Shown here one piece after another: positions 45,918 through 54,100 of a stretch of DNA of 64,000 nucleotides. The notes under the pieces are model-generated. The model had not been told where the DNA came from, ran no database searches, and saw only the letters and a list, made by a program, of their open reading frames with translations. Each line of letters starts with the position of its first letter. The stretch's first letter is position 1. The DNA comes from Streptomyces sp. NBC_01216 (GTDB lineage Bacteria > Actinomycetota > Actinomycetes > Streptomycetales > Streptomycetaceae). The stretch is from NCBI RefSeq assembly GCF_035994945.1, contig NZ_CP108677.1, forward strand, positions 5,766,001 through 5,830,000, read 5' to 3'. Position numbers and translations under genes: made by a program.

Positions 45918-46694
45918 ATGAGCGGAATCCTCGAGGGCAAGCGCATCCTGATCACGGGTGTGCTGATGGAGTCCTCCATCGCCTTCCACGCCGCCAAGCT
46001 GGCCCAGGAGCAGGGCGCGGAGATCATTCTCACCGCCTGGCCCCGGCCGTCGCTGACCGAGCGCATCGCCAAGAAGCTGCCCCGGCCCGACAAGGTCAAG
46101 GTGCTGGAGCTGGACGTCTCCAACGACGCGCACCTCGCACGCCTGGAGGGCCAGGTCCGCGAGCAGCTGGGCGACCGGCTCGACGGCGTCGTCCACTCGA
46201 TCGGCTTCGCCCCGCAGGACGCCCTGGGCGGCAACTTCCTGAACACGCCGTTCGAGTCCGTCGCCACGGCGATGCACGTCTCGGCCTTCTCGCTGAAGTC
46301 GCTGACGATGGCGCTGCTGCCGCTGATGACCGAGGGCGGTTCGGTCGTCGGCCTCACCTTCGACGCGCAGTTCGCGTGGCCGCAGTACGACTGGATGGGC
46401 CCGACCAAGGCCGCCCTGGAGGCCACCAGCCGCTACATGGCGCGCGACCTCGGCAAGCAGGACATCCGCTGCAACCTGGTCTCGGCCGGTCCGCTCGGTT
46501 CCATGGCCGCGAAGTCCATCCCCGGCTTCTCCGAGCTGGCGAGCGTCTGGGACAGCCGCGCCCCGCTCCAGTGGGACCTGTCCGACCCGGAGCCGGCCGG
46601 CCGTGCCATCGTGGCCCTGCTCTCCGACTGGTTCCCGAAGACCACGGGCGAGATCGTCCACGTCGACGGCGGCCTGCACGCGATCGGCGCCTAG
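45918..46694 (+). CDS. fabI: Enoyl-[acyl-carrier-protein] reductase (NADH)
   Basis: 258 residues of the FabI/InhA family. The divergent SDR start MSGILEGKRILITGVLMESSIAFHAAKLAQEQGAE and the active-site YDWMGPTKAALEATSRYMARDLG (Tyr and Lys of the YxxxxxxK pattern) are present. It reduces trans-2-enoyl-ACP, the last step of each elongation cycle, and is the target of isoniazid-type inhibitors in mycobacteria. The fabG-fabI pairing is like mycobacterial mabA-inhA. Its stop TAG begins a copy of the repeated GAGCCTGTCGGG motif. Confidence 0.95.
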   Translation: MSGILEGKRILITGVLMESSIAFHAAKLAQEQGAEIILTAWPRPSLTERIAKKLPRPDKVKVLELDVSNDAHLARLEGQVREQLGDRLDGVVHSIGFAPQDALGGNFLNTPFESVATAMHVSAFSLKSLTMALLPLMTEGGSVVGLTFDAQFAWPQYDWMGPTKAALEATSRYMARDLGKQDIRCNLVSAGPLGSMAAKSIPGFSELASVWDSRAPLQWDLSDPEPAGRAIVALLSDWFPKTTGEIVHVDGGLHAIGA

Positions 46695-46745
46695 GAGCCT
46701 GTCGGGTGGCCTCTGGCCGGGTGGTCACGCCCTGGCATGCGCGGG
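46692..46745 (+). repeat. Stop-anchored repeat motif at the end of fabI (TAGGAGCCTGTCGGG)
   Basis: Begins at the fabI stop codon. About 50 bases align with the reverse complement of the right half of the copy at 50496-50580 (GAGCCTGTCGG, then GACC/GGCC, GTGGTCACGCCCTGGCA). Only one arm is present, so it is a half-element. Confidence 0.7.
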
Positions 46746-46773
46746 ACTTCCGCAACACGTCCTGGAGGCGCCT

Positions 46774-46861
46774 GTCGCGCGGCGGCGGGAGCGGTCCCGC
46801 CGCCGCGCGACGAACGGAGGCCGGGTGGCCGCCCCTCATGGGGGCGGCCACCCGGCCTCCG
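46774..46861. terminator. Two strong hairpins after fabI
   Basis: First: perfect 17-bp arms (46774-46790, 46795-46811, loop GCGG). Second: perfect 21-bp arms (46815-46835, 46841-46861, loop TCATG). They follow the fabI stop and half-repeat and should end the fabG-fabI transcript. Confidence 0.85.
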
Positions 46862-46957
46862 TCGTGCTCCCGCCGTCCCGAGTCGAAAAGTTCGGCGAAC
46901 CACCTCAAAATGGTCCAAGCGTGACATTCCGGATACTGACGGGGAGGAGGTACGGGC

Positions 46958-47359
46958 ATGCGTGCGCTCCACCACAGGTCCGCCGCGCTGGCCTCGGCCG
47001 CCGTTCTCTTCACCGGGATCGCCGTCGCCGCCGAGGTGCGCGCCGCTCCCACCCCCACCGAGGACGTCCCGACCGCCTCCGCCCCCGGCGAACACCCCGA
47101 GGACTTCGGCGCCTCCTGCCGCACCGTCGTCCAGGGCTCGCGCGTCACCGCGTACTGCCACAACCCCTACCCCGACACCGATCGTGTCCGGCTGCACGTC
47201 GAGTGCGCCCGTTGGTGGGACGTCGACACCGACAGTGCCCCGGCCGACGTCGACCCGACCGCCTACGTCCAGGTGACCGGGCGGTGTTGGAAGGAGGTCC
47301 GGACCGCCTGGGTCACCCACCAGCCGGCGGGGCCTGCTCCGTCGTCGCCGGACCTCTGA
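46958..47359 (+). CDS. Small secreted protein with four cysteines
   Basis: 133 residues. A signal peptide (MRALHHRSAALASAAVLFTGIAVAAEVRAAP) cleaves near residue 30. The mature part contains four cysteines (SCRTVV, YCHNPY, VECARWW, GRCWKE), which can form two disulfides, and many Asp and Trp residues. No family recognised. The last 47 bases overlap the convergent GntR gene. GAGGAGG ribosome site before the ATG. Confidence 0.75.
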   Translation: MRALHHRSAALASAAVLFTGIAVAAEVRAAPTPTEDVPTASAPGEHPEDFGASCRTVVQGSRVTAYCHNPYPDTDRVRLHVECARWWDVDTDSAPADVDPTAYVQVTGRCWKEVRTAWVTHQPAGPAPSSPDL

Positions 47360-48017
47360 GGCACAGGAACGGATAGCCGGCCGCCTCGACCGCGGCCGTC
47401 TCCGCGTCCCGGGTGCGGATGGCCTCGACCAGGCGCGCGTGGTCCATGTGGTGTTCCGGGCGCAGTTCCCCGCCCACGTCATCGCGCAACCAGGACCGCA
47501 GCACATCGCCCAGATCCGCGTACACCTCGGTCAGTACGTCGTTCCCGGAGGCCGCCACCACCGCGTGGTGGAAGGCGGCGTCAGCCGTCACGAAGCGCTC
47601 CGCGTCCCCCGTCTCCCACGCCTCCTCGCGTCGGCCCAGCAGCGTCTCCAGCTGCCGCAGATCCCGCTCCGTCCGCCGCTGGGCCGCGAGGCGCGCGGCG
47701 GAGGACTCCAGGGTGGACCGCAGCTCCGCCACGTGCCGGGGGTCGGAGTGCGCGAACCGCCGGTGCATGACGCCCGCCAGTTCGCTCGTCGCCAGGACGT
47801 AGGTGCCCGAGCCCTGGCGGATGTCGAGCAGGCCGTTGTGCGCCAGGGCGCGCACCGCCTCGCGAACGGTGTTGCGGGCCACGCCCAGCTGTTCGACGAG
47901 TTCCGGCTCGGTGGGGATGCGTGAGCCCACGGGCCACTCGCCGGAGGTGATCTGGTTCCGAAGCTCGGTGATCACCTGATCGGAGAGCGCGGAACGCCGG
48001 GGGGTGCCGAGCGCCAT
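47313..48017 (-). CDS. GntR-family (FadR subfamily) transcriptional regulator
   Basis: 234 residues. Winged-helix DNA-binding domain: LSDQVITELRNQITSGEWPVGSRIPTEPELVEQLGVARNTVREAVRALAHNGLLDIRQGSGTYV. The helical FCD ligand domain shows the metal-binding-type pattern ...TADAAFHHAVVAASGND... and HHMDHARLVEAI. Divergent from an MFS gene 63 bases away, which it most likely controls. Start ATG 48017; a GTG start further up is less likely. The palindrome AATCATCCCATGATT sits in between. Confidence 0.9.
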   Translation of the reverse strand: MALGTPRRSALSDQVITELRNQITSGEWPVGSRIPTEPELVEQLGVARNTVREAVRALAHNGLLDIRQGSGTYVLATSELAGVMHRRFAHSDPRHVAELRSTLESSAARLAAQRRTERDLRQLETLLGRREEAWETGDAERFVTADAAFHHAVVAASGNDVLTEVYADLGDVLRSWLRDDVGGELRPEHHMDHARLVEAIRTRDAETAAVEAAGYPFLCLRGPATTEQAPPAGG

Positions 48018-48045
48018 GGGGACACCTGCCTGTCGTTTCGGATTG

Positions 48046-48074
48046 GACAATCAATCATCCCATGATTCTATGAT
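48046..48074. promoter_or_regulatory. Palindromic operator candidate for the GntR regulator
   Basis: AATCAT-CCC-ATGATT (48053-48067) is a perfect inverted repeat, followed by a second ATGAT (48070-48074). It is AT-rich against a GC-rich background and lies between the divergent gntR-like and MFS genes, directly ahead of the MFS start. Confidence 0.72.
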
Positions 48075-48080
48075 GGCGCC

Positions 48081-49403
48081 ATGCCTGACGAGCCGCAGAC
48101 CCTCGACCCCGCCGCGCCAACGGCCCTGGTCTCCTCCGCCGCACCCGTCACCACCGCGCCGGCGGACACCCCCGTCGCGGCCGGCTCCGCCGTGCCGGAC
48201 CGCGCCGGCCCCTGGGCCGTCCGCCTCGTCGTCGTCGGGCTCGTCCTCGCCGCGGTCAACCTCCGCCCCGCCATCACCAGCCTCGGCGCCCTCCTCGAAG
48301 AGGTCCGCGACGGCCTCCACATGAGCGGCACCGCCGCGGGCGTCCTCACCTCCGTCCCGCCGCTCTGCTTCGCGGTCTTCGGCATCACCGCCCCGCGCCT
48401 CGCCCGCCGCTTCGGCGCCGCCGCCGTCGTCTGCGCGGGCATGGCCGCGATCTTCGCCGGCCTCGCGCTCCGCCCCTTCGCCACCGGCACCGTCGGCTTC
48501 CTCGCCGCCAGCGCCCTGGCCCTGATGGGCATCGCCGTCAGCAACGTCCTGATGCCCGTCATCGTCAAGCGGTACTTCCCCGACCGCGTCGGCACCGTCA
48601 CCGGCCTCTACTCCATGGCCCTCGCCCTCGGCACCTCGCTCGCCGCCGCGGCGACGGTGCCCGTGACCGAGGCCCTGGGCGGCGGCTGGCGTACCGGACT
48701 GGGTGTCTGGGCGATCCTCGCCGCCTGCGCCGTCCTGCCCTGGCTCCCCCTGGCACGCGACCGCGGGACCAGGCCGCGCGCGGGCTCCACCGGCCGGCCC
48801 ACCGCCGACGGACAGGCCGCCCCGCCGCGCGTCACCCGCAGCCGCACCGCGTGGGCCCTCGGCGTCTTCTTCGGTCTCCAGGCCACCGGCGCCTACATCA
48901 CCATGGGCTGGATGCCGCAGATCTTCCGGGACGCCGGTGTCCCGGCCGGCACCGCCGGAGTGCTGCTCGCCGTGACGATGGTGATGGGCGTACCGCTCGC
49001 CTTCGTCATCCCCCGGCTGGCCACCCGGCTGAGGAACCAGGGCCCGATCGTCGTGACCCTCGGCCTGTGCGGATTCGCCGGCTACACCGGCCTGTACCTC
49101 GCGCCCGCCGGAGGCGCCTGGGCCTGGGCCCTCCTCCTGGGCGTCTCCAACTGCGCCTTCCCGCTCGCCCTCACCATGATCGGCATGCGCTCGCGCACCG
49201 GTGCCGGAGTGGTCCGGCTCTCCGCCTTCGCGCAGAGCGTCGGCTACCTGATCTCCGTCCCCGGACCCCTCCTGGTCGGTGTCCTCTACCAGCACAGCGG
49301 TGGCTGGGGACTCCCCCTCGCGCTGATGGCGGGGCTGATGCTGCCCCAGATGATCGTCGGGACGCTCGCGGGACGGGACCGGGCGGTCGAGGACGAATGC
49401 TGA
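48081..49403 (+). CDS. MFS transporter of the CynX/NimT type
   Basis: 440 residues with 12 membrane helices. Cytosolic Pro/Ala-rich N-terminus, then LVVVGLVLAAVNLRPAITSLGALLEEV, the opening typical of cyanate/2-nitroimidazole transporters. Further blocks: FYxPDRVGTVTGLYSMALALGTSLAAA and GWMPQIFRDAGVPAGTAGVLLAV. Direction and substrate are unknown; CynX-type proteins export or import small anions and drugs. Likely repressed by the divergent GntR protein. Followed by a 38-residue transporter-associated peptide gene. Confidence 0.88.
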   Translation: MPDEPQTLDPAAPTALVSSAAPVTTAPADTPVAAGSAVPDRAGPWAVRLVVVGLVLAAVNLRPAITSLGALLEEVRDGLHMSGTAAGVLTSVPPLCFAVFGITAPRLARRFGAAAVVCAGMAAIFAGLALRPFATGTVGFLAASALALMGIAVSNVLMPVIVKRYFPDRVGTVTGLYSMALALGTSLAAAATVPVTEALGGGWRTGLGVWAILAACAVLPWLPLARDRGTRPRAGSTGRPTADGQAAPPRVTRSRTAWALGVFFGLQATGAYITMGWMPQIFRDAGVPAGTAGVLLAVTMVMGVPLAFVIPRLATRLRNQGPIVVTLGLCGFAGYTGLYLAPAGGAWAWALLLGVSNCAFPLALTMIGMRSRTGAGVVRLSAFAQSVGYLISVPGPLLVGVLYQHSGGWGLPLALMAGLMLPQMIVGTLAGRDRAVEDEC

Positions 49404-49420
49404 GATGCGACACTGGGGCC

Positions 49421-49537
49421 ATGCCCGTGCTCGACCCGAACCCCCAGAACGGCCAGAAGAAGCTCCTGCTCGTGCTCGGCGCGATGCTCGGGATCTCGGT
49501 CGTCATCGCCGTCATCGCCACCCTCGCCTCCCCGTGA
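49421..49537 (+). CDS. SGM_5486-family transporter-associated small membrane peptide
   Basis: Only 38 residues: MPVLDPNPQNGQKKLLLVLG, then one hydrophobic helix ending in ATLASP. It matches a small peptide family that I recall being named after S. griseus SGM_5486 and described as transporter-associated, because it follows MFS genes such as this one. It starts 18 bases after the MFS stop. It probably stabilises or regulates the transporter. Confidence 0.8.
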   Translation: MPVLDPNPQNGQKKLLLVLGAMLGISVVIAVIATLASP

Positions 49538-49725
49538 CCGCCCCGGGGCAGAGCGTGAGCATCACTCGGGCCCCCGGCTTCGCGCCGGGCGCGGAGGGGG
49601 GCTGTCCCCCGGTCCCCTAAGGGCCGGTGTCAGGGTGAAGTGGGTGGATCACCGGATGGGACCGGCGTTCCAGGCTCCGTACGTTGGAGACCACGCACCG
49701 GACGACCCACCCCACGGAGGCGGCC

Positions 49726-49932
49726 ATGCCGGCCCACACCCGCACCCCGGCCACGGCACCGTCCGCCGGCGGCCTCGACGCCCGTCTTCCCTGGTGGTCC
49801 CTCACGCTCCCGGTGGCCGCGTTCGTCGTGCTCTTCGCCCTGATGACGCACTCCGGCGGGGCCGTCGCCACCGGCGGCGACCCGGGCGTCACCCGGCCCC
49901 TCGAACAGATCCGGCACACGCTGCCCCACTGA
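49726..49932 (+). CDS. Small single-helix membrane protein
   Basis: 68 residues from the ATG at 49726 (GGAGG ribosome site). One membrane helix (about residues 22-42, WWSLTLPVAAFVVLFALM) follows a Thr/Pro/Ala-rich N-terminus, and the short outer part ends in EQIRHTLPH. No family recognised. It lies 47 bases upstream of the SixA gene and may share its transcript. Confidence 0.65.
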   Translation: MPAHTRTPATAPSAGGLDARLPWWSLTLPVAAFVVLFALMTHSGGAVATGGDPGVTRPLEQIRHTLPH

Positions 49933-49979
49933 CTCAACACCCTGCGCCCGACGGGCGGTTTCATGCGAAGCTGGAACCC

Positions 49980-50498
49980 ATGAGCGTCGATACACCCCGC
50001 AGGATTGTGCTGCTCCGGCATGCCAAGGCCGACTGGCCCCAGGTGTCCGACCACGAGCGACCGCTCGCCGAGCGCGGCCGCACGGACGCGCCGGTGGCGG
50101 GCCGCAGGATCGCCGACACCGGGATCTCCTTCGATCTGGCTCTCTGCTCGACCGCCGTCAGGACGCGTGAGACCTGGAAGCTGGCCGTCCAAGAGCTGCC
50201 TCACCGCCCCAGGACCGTGTACGAGGATCGGCTGTACGAGGCATCGCTCGGCGAGCTCATCGCCCTGCTCAACGAGACCTCCGACGAGGTGGACGACCTC
50301 CTCGTCATCGGGCACAACCCCGGCATGCACGCGCTCTCCGACGCCCTCGCGGGCTCGGCGGAGGGCGACGCGCTGGCCCGGATGACCCGCGGCGGCTTCC
50401 CGACCGCGGCCTTCGCCGTCGTCGGCTTCAACGGCTCCTGGAAGTCGGTGGAGCACGGCGTCGGCACCCTGCTCGACTACTGGGCCCCGCACGACTGA
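49980..50498 (+). CDS. sixA: SixA-type phosphohistidine phosphatase (histidine phosphatase superfamily)
   Basis: 172 residues. The phosphohistidine loop is RRIVLLRHAKADW (RHA variant of RHG) near residue 14, with LALCSTAVRTRETW and the second catalytic histidine in LLVIGHNPGMHAL. SixA removes phosphate from phosphohistidine in HPt domains in E. coli; in Actinobacteria the target is unknown. Start ATG at 49980. Its TGA stop is the first triplet of the repeated element at 50496-50580. Confidence 0.88.
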   Translation: MSVDTPRRIVLLRHAKADWPQVSDHERPLAERGRTDAPVAGRRIADTGISFDLALCSTAVRTRETWKLAVQELPHRPRTVYEDRLYEASLGELIALLNETSDEVDDLLVIGHNPGMHALSDALAGSAEGDALARMTRGGFPTAAFAVVGFNGSWKSVEHGVGTLLDYWAPHD

Positions 50499-50580
50499 GA
50501 GCCTGCCGGGTGGCCTTCGACCGACAGGCGGGCGTGCCAGGGCGTGACCGCCCGGTCAGAGGTCATCCGACAGGCTCTGA
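50496..50580. repeat. Longest copy of the stop-anchored hairpin repeat
   Basis: Starts with TGAGAGCCTGCCGGG, where TGA is the sixA stop, and ends with CCGACAGGCTCTGA, so the ends form an inverted repeat 85 bases apart. Inside is a second pairing, GGCGGGCG...CGCCC. The right half in reverse matches the fabI copy at 46692. Confidence 0.75.
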
Positions 50581-50646
50581 GCTTAAGAGGGCCGGGCCGG
50601 TTCTCCGGACGCCGCGCCTTGCCGCGCCCGCCTTCCGGCCGCGGCC

Positions 50647-50662
50647 GTCCGACAGGCTCCGA
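50647..50662 (-). repeat. Partial copy of the dispersed motif
   Basis: Minus-strand reading TCGGAGCCTGTCGGAC. It lies between sixA and the convergent serB and is not at a stop codon. Confidence 0.6.
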
Positions 50663-50688
50663 ACCCTCCGGCATCCACACGGAGACGA

Positions 50689-50727
50689 CAGAAGACCCGG
50701 TCACCCCCACGGTGACCGGGTCTTCTG
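50689..50727. terminator. Hairpin between convergent sixA and serB
   Basis: Perfect 17-bp arms (50689-50705, 50711-50727) around CCCAC, ending 8 bases from the serB stop. Confidence 0.85.
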
Positions 50728-50734
50728 CCGTCCG

Positions 50735-51949
50735 TCAGTGCAGCAGGTCCTCGCCGCCGTCCGCGGCCTCCACCTCCTCGCGGGTGATGCCCAGGAGGTA
50801 GAGCACGGCATCGAGGAAGGGCACGTTCACCGCGGTGTGGGCGGCCTCCCGCACGACGGGCTTGGCGTTGAAGGCCACCCCGAGCCCGGCGGCGTTCAGC
50901 ATGTCCAGGTCGTTGGCCCCGTCGCCGATCGCCACGGTCTGCGCCAGCGGCACCCCGGCCTCGGTGGCGAACCGGCGCAGCAGCCGCGCCTTTCCGGCGC
51001 GGTCCACGATCTCGCCGGTGACCCGTCCGGTCAGCCTGCCGTCCACGATCTCCAGGGTGTTCGCCGAGGCGAAGTCGAGCCCCAGCTTCTCCTGGAGGTC
51101 GTCCGTGACCTGCGTGAAACCGCCTGAGACGACGCCGACCTGGTACCCGAGCCGCTTGAGCGTCCGGATGAGGGTCCGGGCGCCGGGGGTGAGCCGCACC
51201 TCGGCCCGGACCTTGTCGACCACGGACGCGTCGAGCCCGGCGAGCAACGCCACCCGGGCGTGCAACGACTGCTCGAAGTCCAGCTCCCCGCGCATCGCCG
51301 CGGCGGTGACCTCGGCGACTTTGTCCTCGCAGCCCGCATGGGCCGCGAACAGCTCGATGACCTCGTCCTGGATCAGCGTGGAGTCGACGTCCATGACGAC
51401 GAGGCGCTGCGCACGACGGTGCAGTCCGGCGGAGACGACCGCCACGTCCACGCCGATCTCGGAGGCCGCGGTGGCCAGCGCGGTCCGCAGCGGCTCCGTC
51501 TCACACCCGGAGACGGCGAACTCGACAGCCGTGACCGGGTACTTCGCGAGGCGGAAGATCCGGTCGATGTTGCCGCCGGTCCCGGCGATCCTCGACGCTA
51601 TGGCCGCCGTCGATTCGGCCGTCAGCGGGTTCCCGAGGACGGTGACGTGCGAACGGCCGCTGCCGCGTGGCCGGTTGTCACCGGTACCCGAGATGATCTC
51701 GGCCTGCAGTTTCAACGACTCGGCCCAGCTGTGCACGGTGGCGCGCAACTCGCCCTGCGAGGCGACGGTCGGCTCGGTGACGAGCGCGCACAGGACGAGC
51801 CGGCCGCGGGACACGACCTGCTCGATGTCCACGACGTCGACGGAGTAGGCGGCGAGGGTGTCGAAGAGCCCGGCGGTGATCCCGGGACGGTCCTTCCCGA
51901 AGATCTTGACGAGAAGAGTGGGAACGTCTGAGGTCTGCGATGCGCTCAT
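50735..51949 (-). CDS. serB: Phosphoserine phosphatase with two N-terminal ACT domains
   Basis: 404 residues. Two ACT-like domains (about residues 10-90 and 100-178) precede a HAD phosphatase domain with DVDST at 187-191, the GVVSGGFT motif II region, and GDGANDLDML as motif IV. It makes L-serine from 3-phosphoserine; the ACT domains usually sense serine. The two-ACT form is the common actinobacterial SerB2 type. The ATG at 51949 has GGAGG six bases upstream; an extension to 51982 lacks support. Confidence 0.95.
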   Translation of the reverse strand: MSASQTSDVPTLLVKIFGKDRPGITAGLFDTLAAYSVDVVDIEQVVSRGRLVLCALVTEPTVASQGELRATVHSWAESLKLQAEIISGTGDNRPRGSGRSHVTVLGNPLTAESTAAIASRIAGTGGNIDRIFRLAKYPVTAVEFAVSGCETEPLRTALATAASEIGVDVAVVSAGLHRRAQRLVVMDVDSTLIQDEVIELFAAHAGCEDKVAEVTAAAMRGELDFEQSLHARVALLAGLDASVVDKVRAEVRLTPGARTLIRTLKRLGYQVGVVSGGFTQVTDDLQEKLGLDFASANTLEIVDGRLTGRVTGEIVDRAGKARLLRRFATEAGVPLAQTVAIGDGANDLDMLNAAGLGVAFNAKPVVREAAHTAVNVPFLDAVLYLLGITREEVEAADGGEDLLH

Positions 51950-52081
51950 GGTGCCTCCACCGTATCGGGCACGGGGTGCCACCAGCCTCCCCGTCCCGAG
52001 TGCCGGACACCCCTGCCGGCCTCGGCGGGCTCCGCTCCGGGCTCCCGGACACCGCCGCGTGCCGGCGACGGGACGCCCGGC

Positions 52082-52105
52082 CGGAGCCCGCCCGACAGGC
52101 TCTCA
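52082..52105 (-). repeat. Stop-anchored repeat motif at the end of the streptophobe gene
   Basis: Minus strand TGAGAGCCTGTCGGG followed by CGGGCTCCG: a short hairpin (GAGCC with GGCTC) whose first three bases are the stop codon of the gene ending at 52103. Confidence 0.75.
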
Positions 52106-53845
52106 GCCCCCTCCCGGGCGTCCGTCCGGCGGCGCAGGGCCGCTCCGGTGGCCCGGGCGATCCGGCGGGTGCGGTGGGGGAGTGGGTGGTGGAGGCACGA
52201 CGGGACCGAAGTCACGACCGCGCCGGGGACCCTCACCAGGACCGGGACCACCACCGCTCCGGGCGCCTCCACGGGGCCGGCCGTCACGACCCTGCCCGCG
52301 GCCGGGGAAGCGGATCGGCCCCGCCACGGTCGGCGCGGCGTGCAGACCGTGGCCCTCCCCGCCGCCTCCGTGGCCGTCCCCGCCGTCCTCTCCGTCCGTG
52401 TAGGGATTCCGCTCACCGCCCGGCGGCACGTACGGCCGCGACGGGACGTACGGGCCCGGCAGCGGCGCCCCCGGCAGCGGCGCCCCCGGGTCCCCTCTCC
52501 CCGGGACCGACCGCCCGCCGGCCACCAGCGCCCCCACCGCTCCCGCGACCCCGCCCCACAGGGCCCCCAGCACCAGAGCCGCCGACGGGTTCCCGTGCAG
52601 CTCCACCCCCGTGTCGAAGGCGTCGATCCCCAGAACCGACAGCGAGGCGTCCACAGACACCCCGCTCCACAGCACCACCACCAGGAGCGCCGGAGCCGTC
52701 ACCACGGCCAGCCGTGCCCCGCACCGCCCCGCGAACGCCCACCGCCCGAGCCCGCCGCGAGGCGTCCGGGACGCCGCCAGCACGCCGGCGCTCAGCATCA
52801 TCGCCCCCGCGGCGACCGCGAGCAGCCAGACGGTCCCGTCCAGCTCGGCGAGCCGCGCCACCGTCACCGGACGGCTCACCGACGGCCCGCCCGAGCCCAG
52901 CAGCGCGTCCAGCGGGCCGGGCAGACCCTTCGCCGCCGAGCCGCGCACGGCGCCGCTCCACGGCACGAACAGGCCGAGCGGGACGCCGACCCCGACGCCG
53001 TTCGGGGCACCGAGCAGCGCCGCCCCCAGCACCCGGCGGGGATGGTCGTCACCGGCCGCGGCATACCCGGCCGCGGCGTAGCCGGCGGCCAGCGTCACCA
53101 GCCCCGCGGCGGCCAGCGCCGAGGCCGCCGGCCGCACCGTGCGCCGCAGCGCGTCGGAGAACCGCCCCGGGGGAAGCGGCGCCCGCCGGGAGCAGAGCAA
53201 CGCGAGGAGGACCACCGCCAGGACCCAGCGTGCCGCGCCCGTCAGTGACTCGGCCGTGTCCACCGAGAAGCCCACCGACGCCTTCGCGTCCACCAGGTCT
53301 CCGAGCCGGTCCGGCAGCAGTCCCCCGACGTCCCCGAGCCCCGGCACACGGAGCCCGCCGTCCCCGCCCGGCGGCGTCCCGGTACCCCAGGCGGTCCCGT
53401 CGATCGTCACCACGTCGTGGCCGGCCCAGGCCAGTCCGCCCACGGCCGCCAGGAACACGGCCGTCAGGACCACCACGCGGAAGGTGAGTTCCGCCACCGG
53501 GATGTACGGCCCGCGGTGCCGTAGTGAGCGCAACAGGAGGAAGCCGAGGATCGACGCCCCCACCAGGGCGACCCCGAGTGGCGTGAAATCGACCGCGGTC
53601 CGCGCCGCCGCCCCCTCCAGCCCGTACGCGGAGACGTCGCCCCTCGGTGTCACCGAACCGCCCACGGCCAGCACGACCACGGCGGCGGTCATCGGGCCGA
53701 GATCGCCCACCGTGTCCGCGCCCAGGAGACGCAGCCCCAGTGCCGCGGTCGCCGTCATCCCCACCAGCGCCCAGCCCACGGCGGCGACCGAGCCCAGGAT
53801 CACCTCGATCGGGGACGCTCGTCCCCGGTCACCTCTCGCCGTCAC
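52103..53845 (-). CDS. Streptophobe-family multi-pass membrane protein
   Basis: 580 residues. About ten membrane helices from residue 14 (VILGSVAAVGWALVGMTATAALG) to about 460, then a disordered Gly/Pro-rich tail of about 120 residues (PYVPSRPYVPPGGERNPY and a long GGG/PPP section). The family is streptomycete-specific, named for hydrophobicity, with no known role. Divergent from the FHA-ABC transporter gene, 255 bases apart. The GTG at 53845 has a GGGGG site. Much longer in-frame readings through the opposite-strand gene are artefacts of GC-rich DNA. Confidence 0.83.
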   Translation of the reverse strand: MTARGDRGRASPIEVILGSVAAVGWALVGMTATAALGLRLLGADTVGDLGPMTAAVVVLAVGGSVTPRGDVSAYGLEGAAARTAVDFTPLGVALVGASILGFLLLRSLRHRGPYIPVAELTFRVVVLTAVFLAAVGGLAWAGHDVVTIDGTAWGTGTPPGGDGGLRVPGLGDVGGLLPDRLGDLVDAKASVGFSVDTAESLTGAARWVLAVVLLALLCSRRAPLPPGRFSDALRRTVRPAASALAAAGLVTLAAGYAAAGYAAAGDDHPRRVLGAALLGAPNGVGVGVPLGLFVPWSGAVRGSAAKGLPGPLDALLGSGGPSVSRPVTVARLAELDGTVWLLAVAAGAMMLSAGVLAASRTPRGGLGRWAFAGRCGARLAVVTAPALLVVVLWSGVSVDASLSVLGIDAFDTGVELHGNPSAALVLGALWGGVAGAVGALVAGGRSVPGRGDPGAPLPGAPLPGPYVPSRPYVPPGGERNPYTDGEDGGDGHGGGGEGHGLHAAPTVAGPIRFPGRGQGRDGRPRGGARSGGGPGPGEGPRRGRDFGPVVPPPPTPPPHPPDRPGHRSGPAPPDGRPGGG

Positions 53846-54100
53846 CAGAGCCCCCTGACCGATGCCGAGTTGCCCACTTCGTGCATGATCCGTACGCACT
53901 CGTGGGCGCTTACCACTCTCCGGGCTGATTTCTCCTGCTGTCAACGGCTCGCGCACACGCCGGGGGAGCGCGTCCGCCGCGCGTCCGCGCCGGGTCTTCA
54001 CACCGCCCGACTTTCGGATCGGGGACCGGGCCTGAAATAGTTCCCCCGGATGTTCGCCATCCCTGGACTCCCGCGACGGGAGCGCATCGGGGGACAAGTA

